In this document: piece by piece, positions 37,059 to 58,486 of the stretch
How the letters are laid out: each line of letters begins with the position of its first letter
Position numbering within the stretch: position 1 is the stretch's first letter
Assembly: GCF_002234675.1 (NCBI RefSeq)
Contig: NC_019875.2
Location: forward strand, 26,657,818-26,721,817
DNA length: 64,000 nt
Source of the DNA: Oryzias latipes
Taxonomy: Eukaryota > Chordata > Actinopteri > Beloniformes > Adrianichthyidae
Direction of reading: 5' to 3'
Notes under the pieces: generated by a model
Databases searched by the model: none
What the model was told of the DNA's origin: nothing
The model's input: only the letters and a program-made list of their open reading frames with translations
Position numbers and translations under genes: made by a program

Positions 37059-40000
37059 GGAAATTCTTTTAGTGTGAGGTGGCATGAGTAATGAGTGTTT
37101 TTTTTTTTCTAATTTCAATGACTAGTTAAGATCCTCTCACACTATGAATGACACTCACAAGGTGGCGCTTAAAGCCTTTTTTATATCTATTGTCATCTTT
37201 CCCGATTTCAGCATTGCACACGACAGTAATCCATGGAAGAGCAGTGATATCCGTGTGTCCCTGGTCTTGAGAAAACTGTGAAGGGATAATTGGACATTCT
37301 TATTGGCGGCAGACCTGAGGAGAGTGAAGAAACAATCACTCACACAGTATGTTCCCACACTGGACGTGACGACACGTGTACCGCTATTAACTGAACATAA
37401 ACGTGCTCTGTTCGCCCCCCCTGCTTAAATCAGAACCACCTGCATGAGCCTGAGAACCGGCTGGTCTTCTCCTCGGACCTCCTTTGAGAGAGTGCACCTC
37501 GTGTTTGGACAAACGTCAGGGCCAGCTCCAGGGGCTCTTACATGAATCGACTAGCAGACGAGGGGGAATCTCACCCTTCACATAGCCCTGAGACTCATCT
37601 CCTCCCTTTTGAGCGGGGCACAATATTTTTTAATTACATCCAGGAAACTCCTGTTACAAAGGACACGTTCTAAGTGAATCTGGAGGGGGGGTGGGACTGC
37701 GGGAAGTTTTAAGGTCAGCCTTTCCTTTTTTCTGTGAAAGTCATTTCTTGGTGAGCGTGTGGGTGGTAGGTGTATCGGCTAACAAACTGGGGAGCATGCC
37801 ACCTATAGATCTGGGCAAATGCTGACAGGCTGGTTTGCTAGATTGACAATGACAGCAGGTCTCAAAGGTAAAACTCCACGAAATAAGTAATAGAAAAGCC
37901 TTATTTTCTCCAACATTTGCATGTACTTGTCAATATTAATTACAACTTGCAGATAATGGGGGAAAATTAGGCATGTCAGACTGCTTTTTTTCCCCACACC
38001 CATGTTTTTTTGCTCTGGTGGTCTGTAACTGACAGGATTTCAGGCAATATTTGTTATCTTTCGCCTCAATAAGTCCATCTGGTTTCAGTTTGGCTCCCTA
38101 ACATCGCCCCCAGAGATGTGGATGGAGGGGACTTATGGGTGAGGCTGCATGGTGGAGGGGCAGTTTGCAGAGTACTCTCTTTTCTTAAATTAAATTTCTA
38201 ACCATTTTAACCTGAACCTCGGAGTAGGGATAGACGAGGAGCTTTCATTTTGCTTCCACCCTCCAGGCTTGGAAAAAAAAATGCCTGAGCTACAATCTTT
38301 GGAAAATCAAATCAGAATCACCTGTTTTGCCAAATGGCACACATGTTCAGAGTAATGGCTATTGTGCAGCCGTGGTTTATAATAAAGGAATGTATGAACT
38401 TTCTCTGAACTATCCCTGACATGAAACTTTTTGTGTCAGATGAATGCAATGATGTGTGAAAACAGATAAAGTCCAGACTAAACAAAGCAGTCAGTTCTAG
38501 ATAGGAAGTCTTTATGAAAAGAGTGTAAAATTCCTGCTTAAGCTTTGTACGGACATTTGCATTTTACAAGTGTTTGGTTTCGAAATGGTCAATAATGTAA
38601 AACAGCTTTGCATCTAAGCTTAGACTTGAGCCCAAACGGAAAAAAGATTTAGCAAAATTTAGCTGTTGTACTTTTTTGCGTTATCGTTTTTAGAAATGTT
38701 TTTTTTATTATGTTGGAAGTAATTTGACATTTAATCGTTACACTGTTGAAGGCTTTTTTCAACAGTTTGTTCAGATAAAATGTATTTATATTTATGATGT
38801 CTTTATTTATGATGTACTTTTAGCTCAAACGGGCTTTTAAACCAGTTCAGGTCACTTACCATTAAACCTTAATAGTTAAATGCTATTATTAGTTTTTTGA
38901 AGTGAACAGTTTAACACTGAAAAGTTTTAGCTCTTTACATTCTTTCAAAATCTTCATCCGTTTTTGCAAATAACGTAATTCCAGTGGATTCTGAAGCAGA
39001 GAAATGCAGCTTTGAGCTGATATGCAACTTTCTGTTCGTAAAGTTGCGCATATTGGTTCAAAGCTGTCAAAGCTGTTATTTAGATGTCTAAAAAGCACAC
39101 CTAGCAACCCTGAGGCCAAACGGTTGTTTAGCTTTTAGATTTGCATTTTAACAATGTGCATAATTATTTATCTGATTTATCATTTAGTCTTTTCATTAGA
39201 ATTTCCAATCATAACCAGCCAGTTTCATATTCCACAGATATCTTGAGCTGAAACTTTTTTATCAGAACAGTGGACCCTTGCTATATAGCAGTTGAGCTTT
39301 CGCGGTCTTACTGTTTCACAGATTTTTGTGTGCAATTTTGCATGTCTTTTTTTATTTTGAATAGTGCTCTTTGTCCTGCATCCTGATTTGCTGTATACCT
39401 TGTCAATCAATCTCCTTCATGTCCTGTACAGATACACGCAGTTTGCCAAATCGACATAAGTCTTTGATTGCAAACAGATCTTTGTTTTCATCCTATAAAA
39501 CTGGACTTGTTTTTTTGCAAAGGTTTGAACTTTGAATGTTTTAAGAAGAAAAAAAAGTGTAAAATGTTCATGTCTGTCTGAAAAGAGCGTAAAAAGTATG
39601 TAGTGCTGGGTTTTACCGTCTTAAAACATCTGCATTCCTATGGATTTCACCTATCCCAGGTAATTTTAGAATTTACCCTCTGTATTTTCAATAGTAGGTC
39701 TATTTGGCAATTTTTAGCTTTTTTAACTTATTTCAACTACTGTAATGCACTGCAGCCTACTTTATTACTTACATTTTGCATGCAATCGCAATGATTTTTA
39801 CCCAAATTTTCAATTTTGCCAGATTTACCTAGATGGATTTTAAATCTATACTTTATCTCAAAGATTCCGACTGTGGGAAGAAGGGTTTCAGAGGGAAACC
39901 GAGGGCACCAGGGGTAGGCAGCCTAAGGAGTATTCAGCACTGCTTGCAGCTTTAATTTGATTTTTTTTTTCACTGTCATAAATACATGGGCCAAAAAAAT

Positions 40001-40235
40001 GCAGGTGTTTTTAATCACAGACAACTGTGTCAGGTTACAGTCAGGAAACATACCCCTGAAAGGACACAAATGTTCTTCAGCAACACCAAATGACCTCTAA
40101 GATGCAGTGGCTGTACAGTTTCATGAAAGATCTTCTCTTTAATAGACAAATATGTTCACTCGGCAACTGCAAGGTTTAAACTCACATGAACTAAATAAAA
40201 GTACCAAATGTTTAAAGCAAAACAAATGTATACAC
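37059..40235. other. Intergenic; possible CNE
   Basis: No gene recognised. The stretch of about 37370-37620 is GC-rich, non-repetitive and flanked by AT-rich DNA, and may be a conserved non-coding element. The remainder is AT-rich with long T runs and no splice-paired frame I would defend. Confidence 0.4.
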
Positions 40236-40240
40236 AAGTA

Positions 40241-40246
40241 TTTATT
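40241..40246 (-). terminator. Candidate poly(A) signal AATAAA
   Basis: The plus strand reads TTTATT, giving AATAAA on the minus strand 15 bases beyond the stop codon of the candidate exon at 40261-40525. Its position fits a very short 3' UTR, but the sequence is AT-rich and such hexamers are common. Confidence 0.35.
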
Positions 40247-40260
40247 TATAATAATAATTA

Positions 40261-40525
40261 CTATTTCTTTTGTGAAGGACAGGATTTCATGATGTAAAGA
40301 TTTGACGCAACAATCTGGCCCAAACAGCACATAAATGTCAAAAAGAACATGAACAGTTGGCAGAGACTTGTGAGATTCTGGGAGTTTTCTTTAATGATCC
40401 GGTAAAAGTGAACTGGAACAGTCTGGACCCACGGACGCCTGGTTTTAGAAGAGTAAGGGGAGCTGCCATCCCAACAGTCAGTCGGGGAGGTCATGCTGGT
40501 TTCGCAGTGTTCAGTGTTCTTCACT
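40261..40525 (-). CDS. Candidate 3'-terminal exon, TM protein, unidentified
   Basis: The acceptor (minus strand ...ATCATTTACAG) leads into 87 open codons and a TAG stop. The frame begins VKNTEHCETSMTSPTDCWDG. It later has a potential N-glycosylation site (NLTS) and a hydrophobic stretch LCQLFMFFLTFMCCLGQIVA of about 20 residues, followed by a short tail ending SCPSQKK. This looks like the end of a single-pass membrane protein. The incoming phase (one base completing a codon) matches the exon-like piece at 41209-41264. I recognise no family, no upstream coding exon is established, and the plus strand is also partly open here. It could be a real lineage-specific gene, a decayed gene or chance. 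Confidence 0.35.
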
Positions 40526-41208
40526 CTGTAAATGATAGTCAAGCACAGGCTTCTCCTCAGTCACTTCTAATATGCGATTTTCTAGAAAGGACCTTGTACT
40601 GGATTTAACGTTTCTCAGCACCTCTCTGTCAATTTTCCACAATTTGGATCACAAACACTACAAACAGGAATCAAAGCCTTGCAACGTTACAACTATAAAT
40701 CTAATGTGTGCATGTGAAAGGGGTAAACAATATTTTTTTGGGTTGAAAAGTTAGCTTTTTAGTTTTGTCTAAAAAAACATTTCCCAATGATACTCTTCCA
40801 GAGTTTTGCAATTGACAACATATTCATGTAGAAATATCCAACACTTGAAAGTTCTATTGCACCTCTGCTTGGAATATTTCAGTAAATCAGTGTGGTCTTC
40901 ACCAAGAACAGCACTATGAGGTTTTTCAAGTTCATTTACTTTGGTTCTCTCTTAAGAAGGTTCCTGGAACCAGTTATATTTTAATTCTGAAGAAACAGAG
41001 TGGCTGAGTTAAAGTTTTAAATAGACCTGGTTAGGATTTAAAAATTCCAACCAAACATAGCAAATTATAAATAGCCTCTGGTAGGAGGGAAATCTATAAT
41101 TAAAAACTACTTACATGTATCAGCAACTGTCATTAAAAAAAATAAAAATTCCTCTTGCGCAAAAAAAACAACAACTTTTTTTTATCTTGTCTTAAGTGTT
41201 TTGTTTAC

Positions 41209-41264
41209 CCAACAGCAGCTGTGTTGGCTCCAGCAGCAGGGATAACACGGGTTCCACAGATGAA
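41209..41264 (-). CDS. Candidate internal exon, unidentified, minus strand
   Basis: Fifty-six bases lie between a minus-strand acceptor (GAATATTACAG) and donor (GGgtaaac). The only frame that joins openly to the exon at 40261-40525 is phase 0 in, phase 2 out. It reads FICGTRVIPAAGANTAAVG and then VKNTEHC. The same bases read on the plus strand give an alternative terminal exon (41216-41270), so at most one strand is likely to be correct. No family was recognised. Confidence 0.3.
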
Positions 41265-41270
41265 CTGTAA
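41216..41270 (+). CDS. Candidate terminal exon on plus strand (alternative reading)
   Basis: A strong acceptor (GTTTTGTTTACCCAACAG) is followed by one codon-completing base and then SCVGSSSRDNTGSTDEL and TAA. An AATAAA at 41288-41293 lies 18 bases after the stop. The incoming phase (2) is the same as that of the plus-strand piece at 41826, so it could be an alternative ending of the same transcript. It overlaps the opposite-strand candidate, and the two readings compete. Confidence 0.25.
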
Positions 41271-41825
41271 TATTCTACATTTCCCAAAATAAAAATGAAG
41301 TTCATCAAGTTACAGAAAAGACAAATGCAAAATCTTTAAGACCATAGTTTTCATTTAATAGGGGTGTGCACAATTCAGAATTACATGCTGAATTTGTTAG
41401 CGCTAAGTGAGAATAACTTCCCCATCACTCTATTTTCTAAAAAAAAAACCATTACATTACATTCATCATCAAGGTAAACTACAACCTCACATTTCCACCC
41501 CAACATAAGTAGAGTGTGAACCTTCACAGAAGGTGCTTGATAAGAAATCCTAGTTGGGTGAGAATGTCCTCTAAAGTGTCATGGATACAAAGATACAAAC
41601 ATGATATGACTTCCTATTACTAAGATGACCCAAAATACAGCAAATTTAAATATAAAATTTGAATAAACTTTAAAAAAAATGACCATGCAAACCATGCTGA
41701 TTTTACACAATGCTAACAAGACTCATGCAACACAAATCTGAACAACAGTTTGCTGATAATATGTGTGCTTTGCTGCTGAAGAGTTATTTTCTAGTAAAGC
41801 CTGTTTTCTTTTTAAACAATTGCAG

Positions 41826-41870
41826 GAGAAATGAGGAGAAGCAGCCAAACAAGTCTGTTTACCGCAGCAG
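41826..41870 (+). CDS. Candidate exon A of unidentified plus-strand gene
   Basis: A 45-base exon-like piece with acceptor TTCTTTTTAAACAATTGCAG and donor AGgttagt. In the frame that continues into piece B it reads RNEEKQPNKSVYRS plus a split serine codon. Phase 2 in and phase 2 out. No upstream exon was found, so any start of this gene is unknown. Confidence 0.35.
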
Positions 41871-42036
41871 GTTAGTCTATTGTTTTTTTGTTTCAATAAT
41901 AATATAAAGTGCACAAACTATTTTTTCTGACACCAACCACGCAAATTCCATTCTGTCCTCAAACACAATATTTTTTTAAACCTGTCCTTTTTTATTCCAA
42001 TGAATCATTTATTGTATTACTTGTTTACCTATCTAG

Positions 42037-42097
42037 TGGAATGCCCAGTGGATCTTCTCATTTACATGACCTGATTTCTTCTGCAGAAAGGGAGCAG
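42037..42097 (+). CDS. Candidate exon B of unidentified plus-strand gene
   Basis: Sixty-one bases between acceptor TTACCTATCTAG and donor CAGgtatgc. The first base completes the serine codon split at the end of piece A; the rest reads GMPSGSSHLHDLISSAEREQ and ends in phase 0. Phase agreement on both sides with A and C supports a real gene. The family is unknown. Confidence 0.35.
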
Positions 42098-42578
42098 GTA
42101 TGCGCATCCGTAAAGAAAATAAAAACAAAACAACACAGTTTTTTCTTAAAAAAGGATTACATAAGAATAATTAAAGTAAATTATGGAGCAACTTGTGCTG
42201 AAGTGAAAGTGATCAAACAAAATGTTCAGTGTATTCCAAAAAAGTGTATTTTAAAGCTTTTATCAGATGGCACCATATATAAAATATCAAGTAACACATC
42301 CAATAATAAACCCACTGCAGCACAGCTCTAAAGCTATTTTTTATAACTATCAAAGTGCAACCTGACATTCATAAATATGTAAAGACTGAATGATAACTTT
42401 ACTAGATTAGCTGATATTACAATCATTCTATCACTTTGTTTTATATCTGCTTCTTGCACGGTAGTTACATCTTTCAGAGATAAGGCACTACAAGTAAAAG
42501 ACACTGCATGCAGATTAACTGCTAACACCTGAAAAATTGTTTTCCAAGGTTTTTTTTTGGTTGTCTGTGATATGGCAG

Positions 42579-42728
42579 TGGCAGTTGTCTGTGATGAGTG
42601 GAGGTTTGCAGGATGAGGACATTTCAGTCCGTGTTTCAGGTGCACAGACTGGAATTCAGGTGATTTACACAGACAGAAGGGTTGGTCCAAGTGGTCACAG
42701 CAGGGGCCGTCACAGCAATGAGCTCTAA
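42579..42728 (+). CDS. Candidate terminal exon C of unidentified plus-strand gene
   Basis: After acceptor CTGTGATATGGCAG the frame is open for 49 codons to TAA at 42726-42728. It begins WQLSVMSGGLQDEDISVRVS and ends RVGPSGHSRGRHSNEL. Codon use looks protein-like. The gene would end tail-to-tail with mylk4, whose stop is 216 bases away on the other strand. The C-terminal SNEL resembles KDEL-type retrieval signals, but with no evidence of secretion this is only a curiosity. I do not recognise the protein. Confidence 0.35.
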   Translation, partial: WQLSVMSGGLQDEDISVRVSGAQTGIQVIYTDRRVGPSGHSRGRHSNEL

Positions 42729-42904
42729 AAGGAAACAGAGAGATGGTTTACTCTCCAGGACCATATATGTAACATCTCCTGCCTTCTGCTGCTCTGTGCA
42801 AAATTTGAGACGTGCTTCCCCCTTGTGGATAATCAGAAAGCCTGACTCTGCAAGTGAAATTATTGGTATCGTATTCTGATCTGTTTCTAAATGAGTGCAG
42901 AAAC

Positions 42905-42910
42905 TTTATT
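42905..42910 (-). terminator. mylk4: mylk4 candidate poly(A) signal
   Basis: AATAAA on the minus strand, 33 bases past the mylk4 stop codon. It would give a very short 3' UTR; a more distal site is possible. Confidence 0.4.
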
Positions 42911-42943
42911 AGAGTAAAAAAAAGTACCACCCAAAGACTCACA

Positions 42944-53326
<10,383 letters not shown>

Positions 53327-55698
53327 GGCTTCTGAATATGCAAAACTCAGATTAAGACATCAAATGTGTTCAGAGAAAACCACAGATAACGTCTGTGAGA
53401 GGAAAACGTTTTCAAAAACCCCAAGAAGGAAGTATTCCAGATCAAAAGGAGCACATCAAATAATCATCACCCGCATCAAGAAATTAATTTAATCCTTAAA
53501 ACCGTCAACCTGACATAAACCGCAATAAAGTCGACCTTCTGCTCCTGTGCTCCAGATAGAGAATTAAGAATAGAGTGGGTCGGTGTACCTAAATGTAAAT
53601 AGTGAGCCCACGTCAGCAGGGTTCAAGTGTTCGGGGTGGGAAGTTGGCGCAGCTCAGCCTATGAGAAACTCGAGAGGCTTGGAGCGCTGAGCCCACCTCT
53701 GTGACTTTTTTGTGAGGTGTCAAAATAATCACTGTCCACCGTGCTTCTTCTGTGTGTGAGGCAGCAAGGACAGGGCTTAAGAATTTTACAAATTCACTCG
53801 ACATTATCATAGGAATAAGATGGTCCACACTTTAGAGTGAGGTGCTCAGGAAGAAACCTCAACAAAGGGGCATCAATTGAGATTTGAAAATGAACTGGGA
53901 TTCCAGTTTTATCACTTTTAGTTGCACTGGCATCTCAATGCTGAAGAAAGTTCTAAAAAAAAACAATACATTAGTTTTCAGTGAACCCAATAATGAATAA
54001 AAGTCATGATGGAAAGCAAAGTGTTTTATATTACCAAAGCCTACAATGTCCAGCCTGTATCCCGGGCAAATGTGACGATCAGAGGAGCTCCTGGCTAAGA
54101 TACCCTACTGTAGGATGATTGGCCTGTGCGCCAAAAGAAGAGACACAGTGGATTTATGTGGTACTTACTCACTGACAAACTATGGCCTGGTAACCCACCT
54201 CAAGAAAATCTGGGATCTGTTTCCATTGAGATTGTGTAACTCTGTGATCCTTTCTAAAGCAGCTCTGATCTTGAGTGGCCGAGTTTGCTTGAACAAAAGT
54301 GTTGCGAGAAAAACAGAAATGTAAATATATCTCAGGAACTTGATCGTCACAAACATCCCAAACTTATTTAGCCTCCATAAATTCAGCTGTGTTTACCCAT
54401 AAACTATGTCAGACAGCAGCAGTGTGAGTTCTTGGTGGGTCATTGCACCTAGCCAAAGTCCCCACACGGCGGTGACTCAGGCTGAATTCTAGCCAGTTTA
54501 AATTTACTGTTTGAAGCTGCAGAATTAGAATTGAGTCCCTCTTTTTGTGTGTTCTCCACTTTCGGACGTTACATAAGTTTTATGGTGGAGCTGACTCCCA
54601 CAGGGCAAAAACCAGCCACCATCACTCAGCAGGCATGCGCTCACACCTGCGTTTGGATGCCAGGCGACGTGTCTCATTTGCAGAGTGTTTTGGCAGTTTG
54701 CCTGGCGTAGGCAGTCATAATGCCAGGGTGTTCATGTAATAAACAAAACAGATTTTTCCACAACAGCAACAAGAAAATCGAGGTCGTTTGGACTAAAATT
54801 CTTTAAAAAAAAACAAAACAAAGGTGATAAAACATGCATGAATTCAACAAATGAGGCACAGATTCCAAACTTTGGTGCAGTTTCTGCATCTTTTCCTTGA
54901 GACAAACCTCAAAGGGGATATAAACAGCTGTGAGGTTACGACATAAAATAAATATCAAGTTAGTCTCTATTAAACTTATTGGGGAAACTGGAGCCAAAGA
55001 GTGTCATGGAACCACAGCCCATGATCAAACTCATATCTCACCTTCTCTGCCAATGGCGAATATGTGAGCACACTCAGTGGGAGCTGCGAAATGTCTGCAC
55101 AGTCTTTAGGGACATGAAATAATGTTGTTTAGTTAATGTGACATGTAAATGATCGGGGTATTTAGGGACAGAGTTAGGTGATTAAGGTACTCAAAAACCC
55201 TGCAAACATAAACAAACTGATAATAATTTTGCGTTATGTTGGCATTAATAGATTTGAATGAAACAGTTCATTTCTTTTCTTAATTGAACTAAAAAATGAA
55301 TCTTGCTTTCTCTATGATCTGTATCTACTGGGCGACTTTATTTTTGCTACATTCCTTTTAATTCATGAGCCACATATATGCATCTCAACAAATTGAAATA
55401 TCCTCTTGTAGGGCACTAATTGTCCTCAAGTATTTAGCTTTTCCAGTCTCAACTGTAAATAATTGGAAGGCATTTAAAAACTTTCCTCACAATTCCAAAG
55501 AGATTTAGAGTTTTTTCTTATTAACCCACAAACAGGGTCATTACTACGGTGGCCCTGAAGTGCAAATCACGCCAATAAATCACTCAAATGCAAAAACAGT
55601 AGTAACCCTAAAAGTGCAGAAGAAACTTGTTCTTGGGTTCTCAAGTTAACAATGAAAATTTAAAAGTTAAACAAATAATAAAGAAAAGTAACATTACA
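53327..55698. other. mylk4 upstream region
   Basis: Begins with five exonic bases and then an acceptor (53332-53333 on the minus strand), so at least one non-coding mylk4 exon and its promoter lie somewhere here or further right. I could not place them. No other gene or known repeat was recognised. Confidence 0.45.
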
Positions 55699-55956
55699 TG
55701 GGGCGGCCGTGGTGCAGCAGTAGGGCAGTCGACCCATGATTGTAAGATTGCAGGTTCGATTCCCGCCTTCCACGCCCATGAGTTGAAGTGTCCCTGGGCA
55801 AGACACTGAACCCCACCTTGCCTCTGGTGGTTGGCGGGCGCCTGTGTTTGGCAGCGGAGCAGCCAACAGTGTGTGACTGGGTGAATGGGTCTGTGACTGT
55901 AAAAGCGCTTTGTCCTTGTAGGTAGAAAAGCGCTATACAAGTATATGCCATTTACA
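55699..55956 (+). mobile_element. tRNA-derived SINE (V-SINE-like), well preserved
   Basis: The head is GGGGCGGCCGTGGTGCAGCA with a box-B-like GGTTCGATTCCCGCC near 55753. The core is GTCCCTGGGCAAGACACTGA. The tail has AAAGCGCTTTGTCC and AAAGCGCTATACAAGTATAT, ending CCATTTACA. The tRNA-like head, conserved core and LINE-derived GCGCTATA tail are the arrangement of vertebrate V-SINEs. Pol III promoter boxes appear intact, so this is a relatively young copy. Confidence 0.8.
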
Positions 55957-55983
55957 TTATAGATACTGACACAATATTACAGA

Positions 55984-56480
55984 AACCAAAAGACAATTCT
56001 AAAAAATGAAACAAAATAAAAATGAAATGTTTCAAAAAGCTAAAGAAATTTCCAGAAATCAAAATGAAATGCTAAAAAATGAAAATCTCTTGGAAAAGGT
56101 AGGAATTGAGGGACATCGCTGGTTTCCATTTATATATATATATGCATTTTGGAAAACAAAACTTATTTCTAGAAATCAAAGTGAAATAGCACAATATGAA
56201 ACAGAAAAAGGTAGGCACTGTGGGACGTCGCTGATTGGTTGATGACGTTTGTCCGTCAATTCAACCAAAAGTTATTTGTCATGAAGCAATACTGGCTTCA
56301 ATATGCACCTCCAGTCAGCGATGTCCCATAATCTGTGTTTACCAGTTACTAATTGGGTTTGGTTTTTTAGCATTTCATTTTAATTTGTGGAAGTTACTTT
56401 TATTTTCCAAAAAGCTACATTTTACTTTTGTATAATTTTTTTGTCTTTTGGTTTCTAAAACTTGTTTTGATTTCTAAATT
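55984..56480. mobile_element. Foldback (long inverted repeat) element
   Basis: The left arm (about 55984-56121) contains AACCAAAAGACAATTC, ATGAAATGCTAAAAAATG and GGGACATCGCTG (56110-56121). The right arm (about 56316-56480) contains CAGCGATGTCCC (56316-56327), TTTTTTAGCATTTCATTTTA and GTCTTTTGGTTTCTAAAA in reverse order. The arms are imperfect inverted copies of about 140-165 bp. A third GGGACGTCGCTG lies at 56222. There is no coding capacity. The motif set also occurs loosely at 22890-23010. Confidence 0.6.
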
Positions 56481-58322
56481 TTAATGTTTTTGTGTTATTT
56501 ATTTTGCTTTTGTAATTGCTGTTGTGATATTTAATGTGTTTTTGCATTAAGTGATTTTTTTATGAGATTTGCACTGGCAAATTGTTTTTATTTTATTTTA
56601 TTGTGATTTGCTAAAGAATGAATCAGCCTTGCATAGCAAGCACAGAAAACTGTGCAACACTTTAGAAGATCTGAGAATAAGGATGTACTGACATTTTTTC
56701 ATAAAAATTGATCAAAACTAAGCTTGACATTTTCTAGCGGATGTGGTCAAATCTGCTGACATGCTCTTCTCTCCATTTTTGTAATTTCTTTTTCTCAGAA
56801 GTGTTTGGATGCAGCACTCTGTGAACATCCGGCTCTTTTATCGATGCCTTTTGTGTCTTACCCTCCAGGATCTTCATAGTCTTCCCCACTTTTGTGAGAC
56901 CGACTGATTCAATCTGACAGACCAGTCTGTGGTTTACAAAATCTTTGCAACTGTTATAAATTGATTGAAACTGACTAATGCTTGATGCCCAACATTAAAC
57001 TTTTAACAAAATGTTTTGTTTTTTTAGGATATTTTTATTTTTGGTTCTCATTAAGCCTGACTTAAAAATCATCCAAAATACAAAATAAACAAAATATGGT
57101 AGTTTTTGTTTATTCAAAAGTCAAAAAAAAAATCTTTGATTAAAAAAACAATTTTTAAACATGCACCTTCACACTTAAATTTAAAAAAAAGGTTTAGTGA
57201 ATTAACGATAAATTAAGGAAAACGAAAAGATTTCAGGTCAAGACACATCTGATGTGAACAGGAGCTGATCACAGTAGAATTTGTGTGTTTTAACAGTATA
57301 GAAACAGAGGTTCTATTCTGCAATGGCCAAGTTAGGCCATTTGTCTGGCAGTGAGACAAGGCTTGCTGTTAAAATTGGAGCGCTGCCTCTCTGACAGAGG
57401 ACACAATGTCCTGAGGATCACGGGGTACATGTGCTGTGTGACTACTGTCCAGACACCTCTGCCGTCTCTTCTCACATATTCCCCCGCCTGCCAGCTTGGG
57501 CTTCACTTTCTCTTGGAAACTACTAGGCTTAAGTGTGCGCAGCAGCCGTGAAACTGAACTCCTGCAGTTAATGTCTTAGAAGCCTCTCCTGTTCTTTGCC
57601 CGGCCTCTCAGCTTCTTCCTCGGCATGCCACTGTGGTTTGTGGCAACACTTTGAAAAACCTCTTGGTTTTGTAAATATAATGTGATGAAACCTCATTACA
57701 CGACAATTTTCCATAAAACCTAAGCAATGTTGCAATGTATGTTTACTACTGTCAGATTTTATTGATGAAACTGAAATAGCTTCAGAGATCTTAATGAGAC
57801 AAATATCAAGTTATCTGTAAATACAGAATGAAGAAAGTTGTTTCTCAGTTATACTTTTAGAAAATACTTTATGATGCATAAAGTTTCTCAGAATTCAAGA
57901 GTTTAGGAATATAGTCTGACAGACTGCTCTGAAACAAAGGCCCTTCTAAAGTGTTGGTGTTTGGACTTATGAATAAAGGATTTAAAGTTTGATTTTTATT
58001 GGATTATGGGTCACAAAAGAGATACTTTTATCCTGGTTTTATTTTGAAAAATGCAATCTTCTATCAGAGAATTATTTCCTCTAGAATTTGCCAATTAAGA
58101 CCTTTGGATTTCAACGTCCAAGGAAATAATGTGGAAAAATTAGAACTTTCAAAACTTGCAATCTTCAGTCATTCTAATCCTCTTCAGTCATTTTACCTAG
58201 TTTTGACTGTTTGCATTATTGCATTTTTTAACATTATGAATTCAGTCAGCTCCTTCTTAAAGCTTTTACTGTATTTCCTCAAATAAAACTAATTTCTGAT
58301 CAGCTTGTGTTTTTTTTTACAG
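56481..58322. other. Intergenic, nothing firm
   Basis: AT-rich with one GC-richer stretch at about 57350-57600. A splice-acceptor-like tract at 56770-56798 is followed by only 26 open codons and is not supported by neighbours. No recognised gene or repeat. Confidence 0.4.
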
Positions 58323-58486
58323 TACTGAGTCAAGCCACGGAGCTTCGAAGGAAGATTTGCCAGACTATTATAACCAGTATGAACATGCAAGAGGTGCATT
58401 ACGTTGAAGATACCATGGAGGGCGTTAAAGTCAGTGACAGAATGCAAAGAAAGCTTAGTCACATACTTGCAGAGCCCCCACAGTGA
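58323..58486 (+). CDS. Candidate terminal exon, unidentified
   Basis: A strong acceptor (CTTGTGTTTTTTTTTACAG) is followed by 53 open codons and TGA. The frame reads LSQATELRRKICQTIITSMN, then MQEVHYVEDTMEGVKVSDRM and KLSHILAEPPQ. The composition is protein-like and hydrophilic. No upstream partner exon, family match or poly(A) signal was found, and a second frame over the first 27 codons is also open. It may be chance or a decayed gene. Confidence 0.22.

Noticed and set aside
1..40000. Exons of GMDS, the human neighbour on the MYLK4 side
   Set aside because: I looked for its dinucleotide-binding and YxxxK regions on both strands and did not recognise any; the region may be intergenic or intronic, but I cannot show it.
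40357..40608. Plus-strand frame MAETCEILGVFF... over the minus-strand candidate exon
   Set aside because: Weak acceptor, and the opposite strand has the longer frame with a membrane segment and stop plus poly(A) signal.
55753..55767. tRNA gene from the GGTTCGATTCC box
   Set aside because: The box belongs to a tRNA-derived SINE head; no complete cloverleaf is evident.
56799..56879. Possible terminal exon KCLDAALCEHPALLSMPF...
   Set aside because: Only 26 open codons after a good acceptor; no partner exon, which is easily reached by chance.
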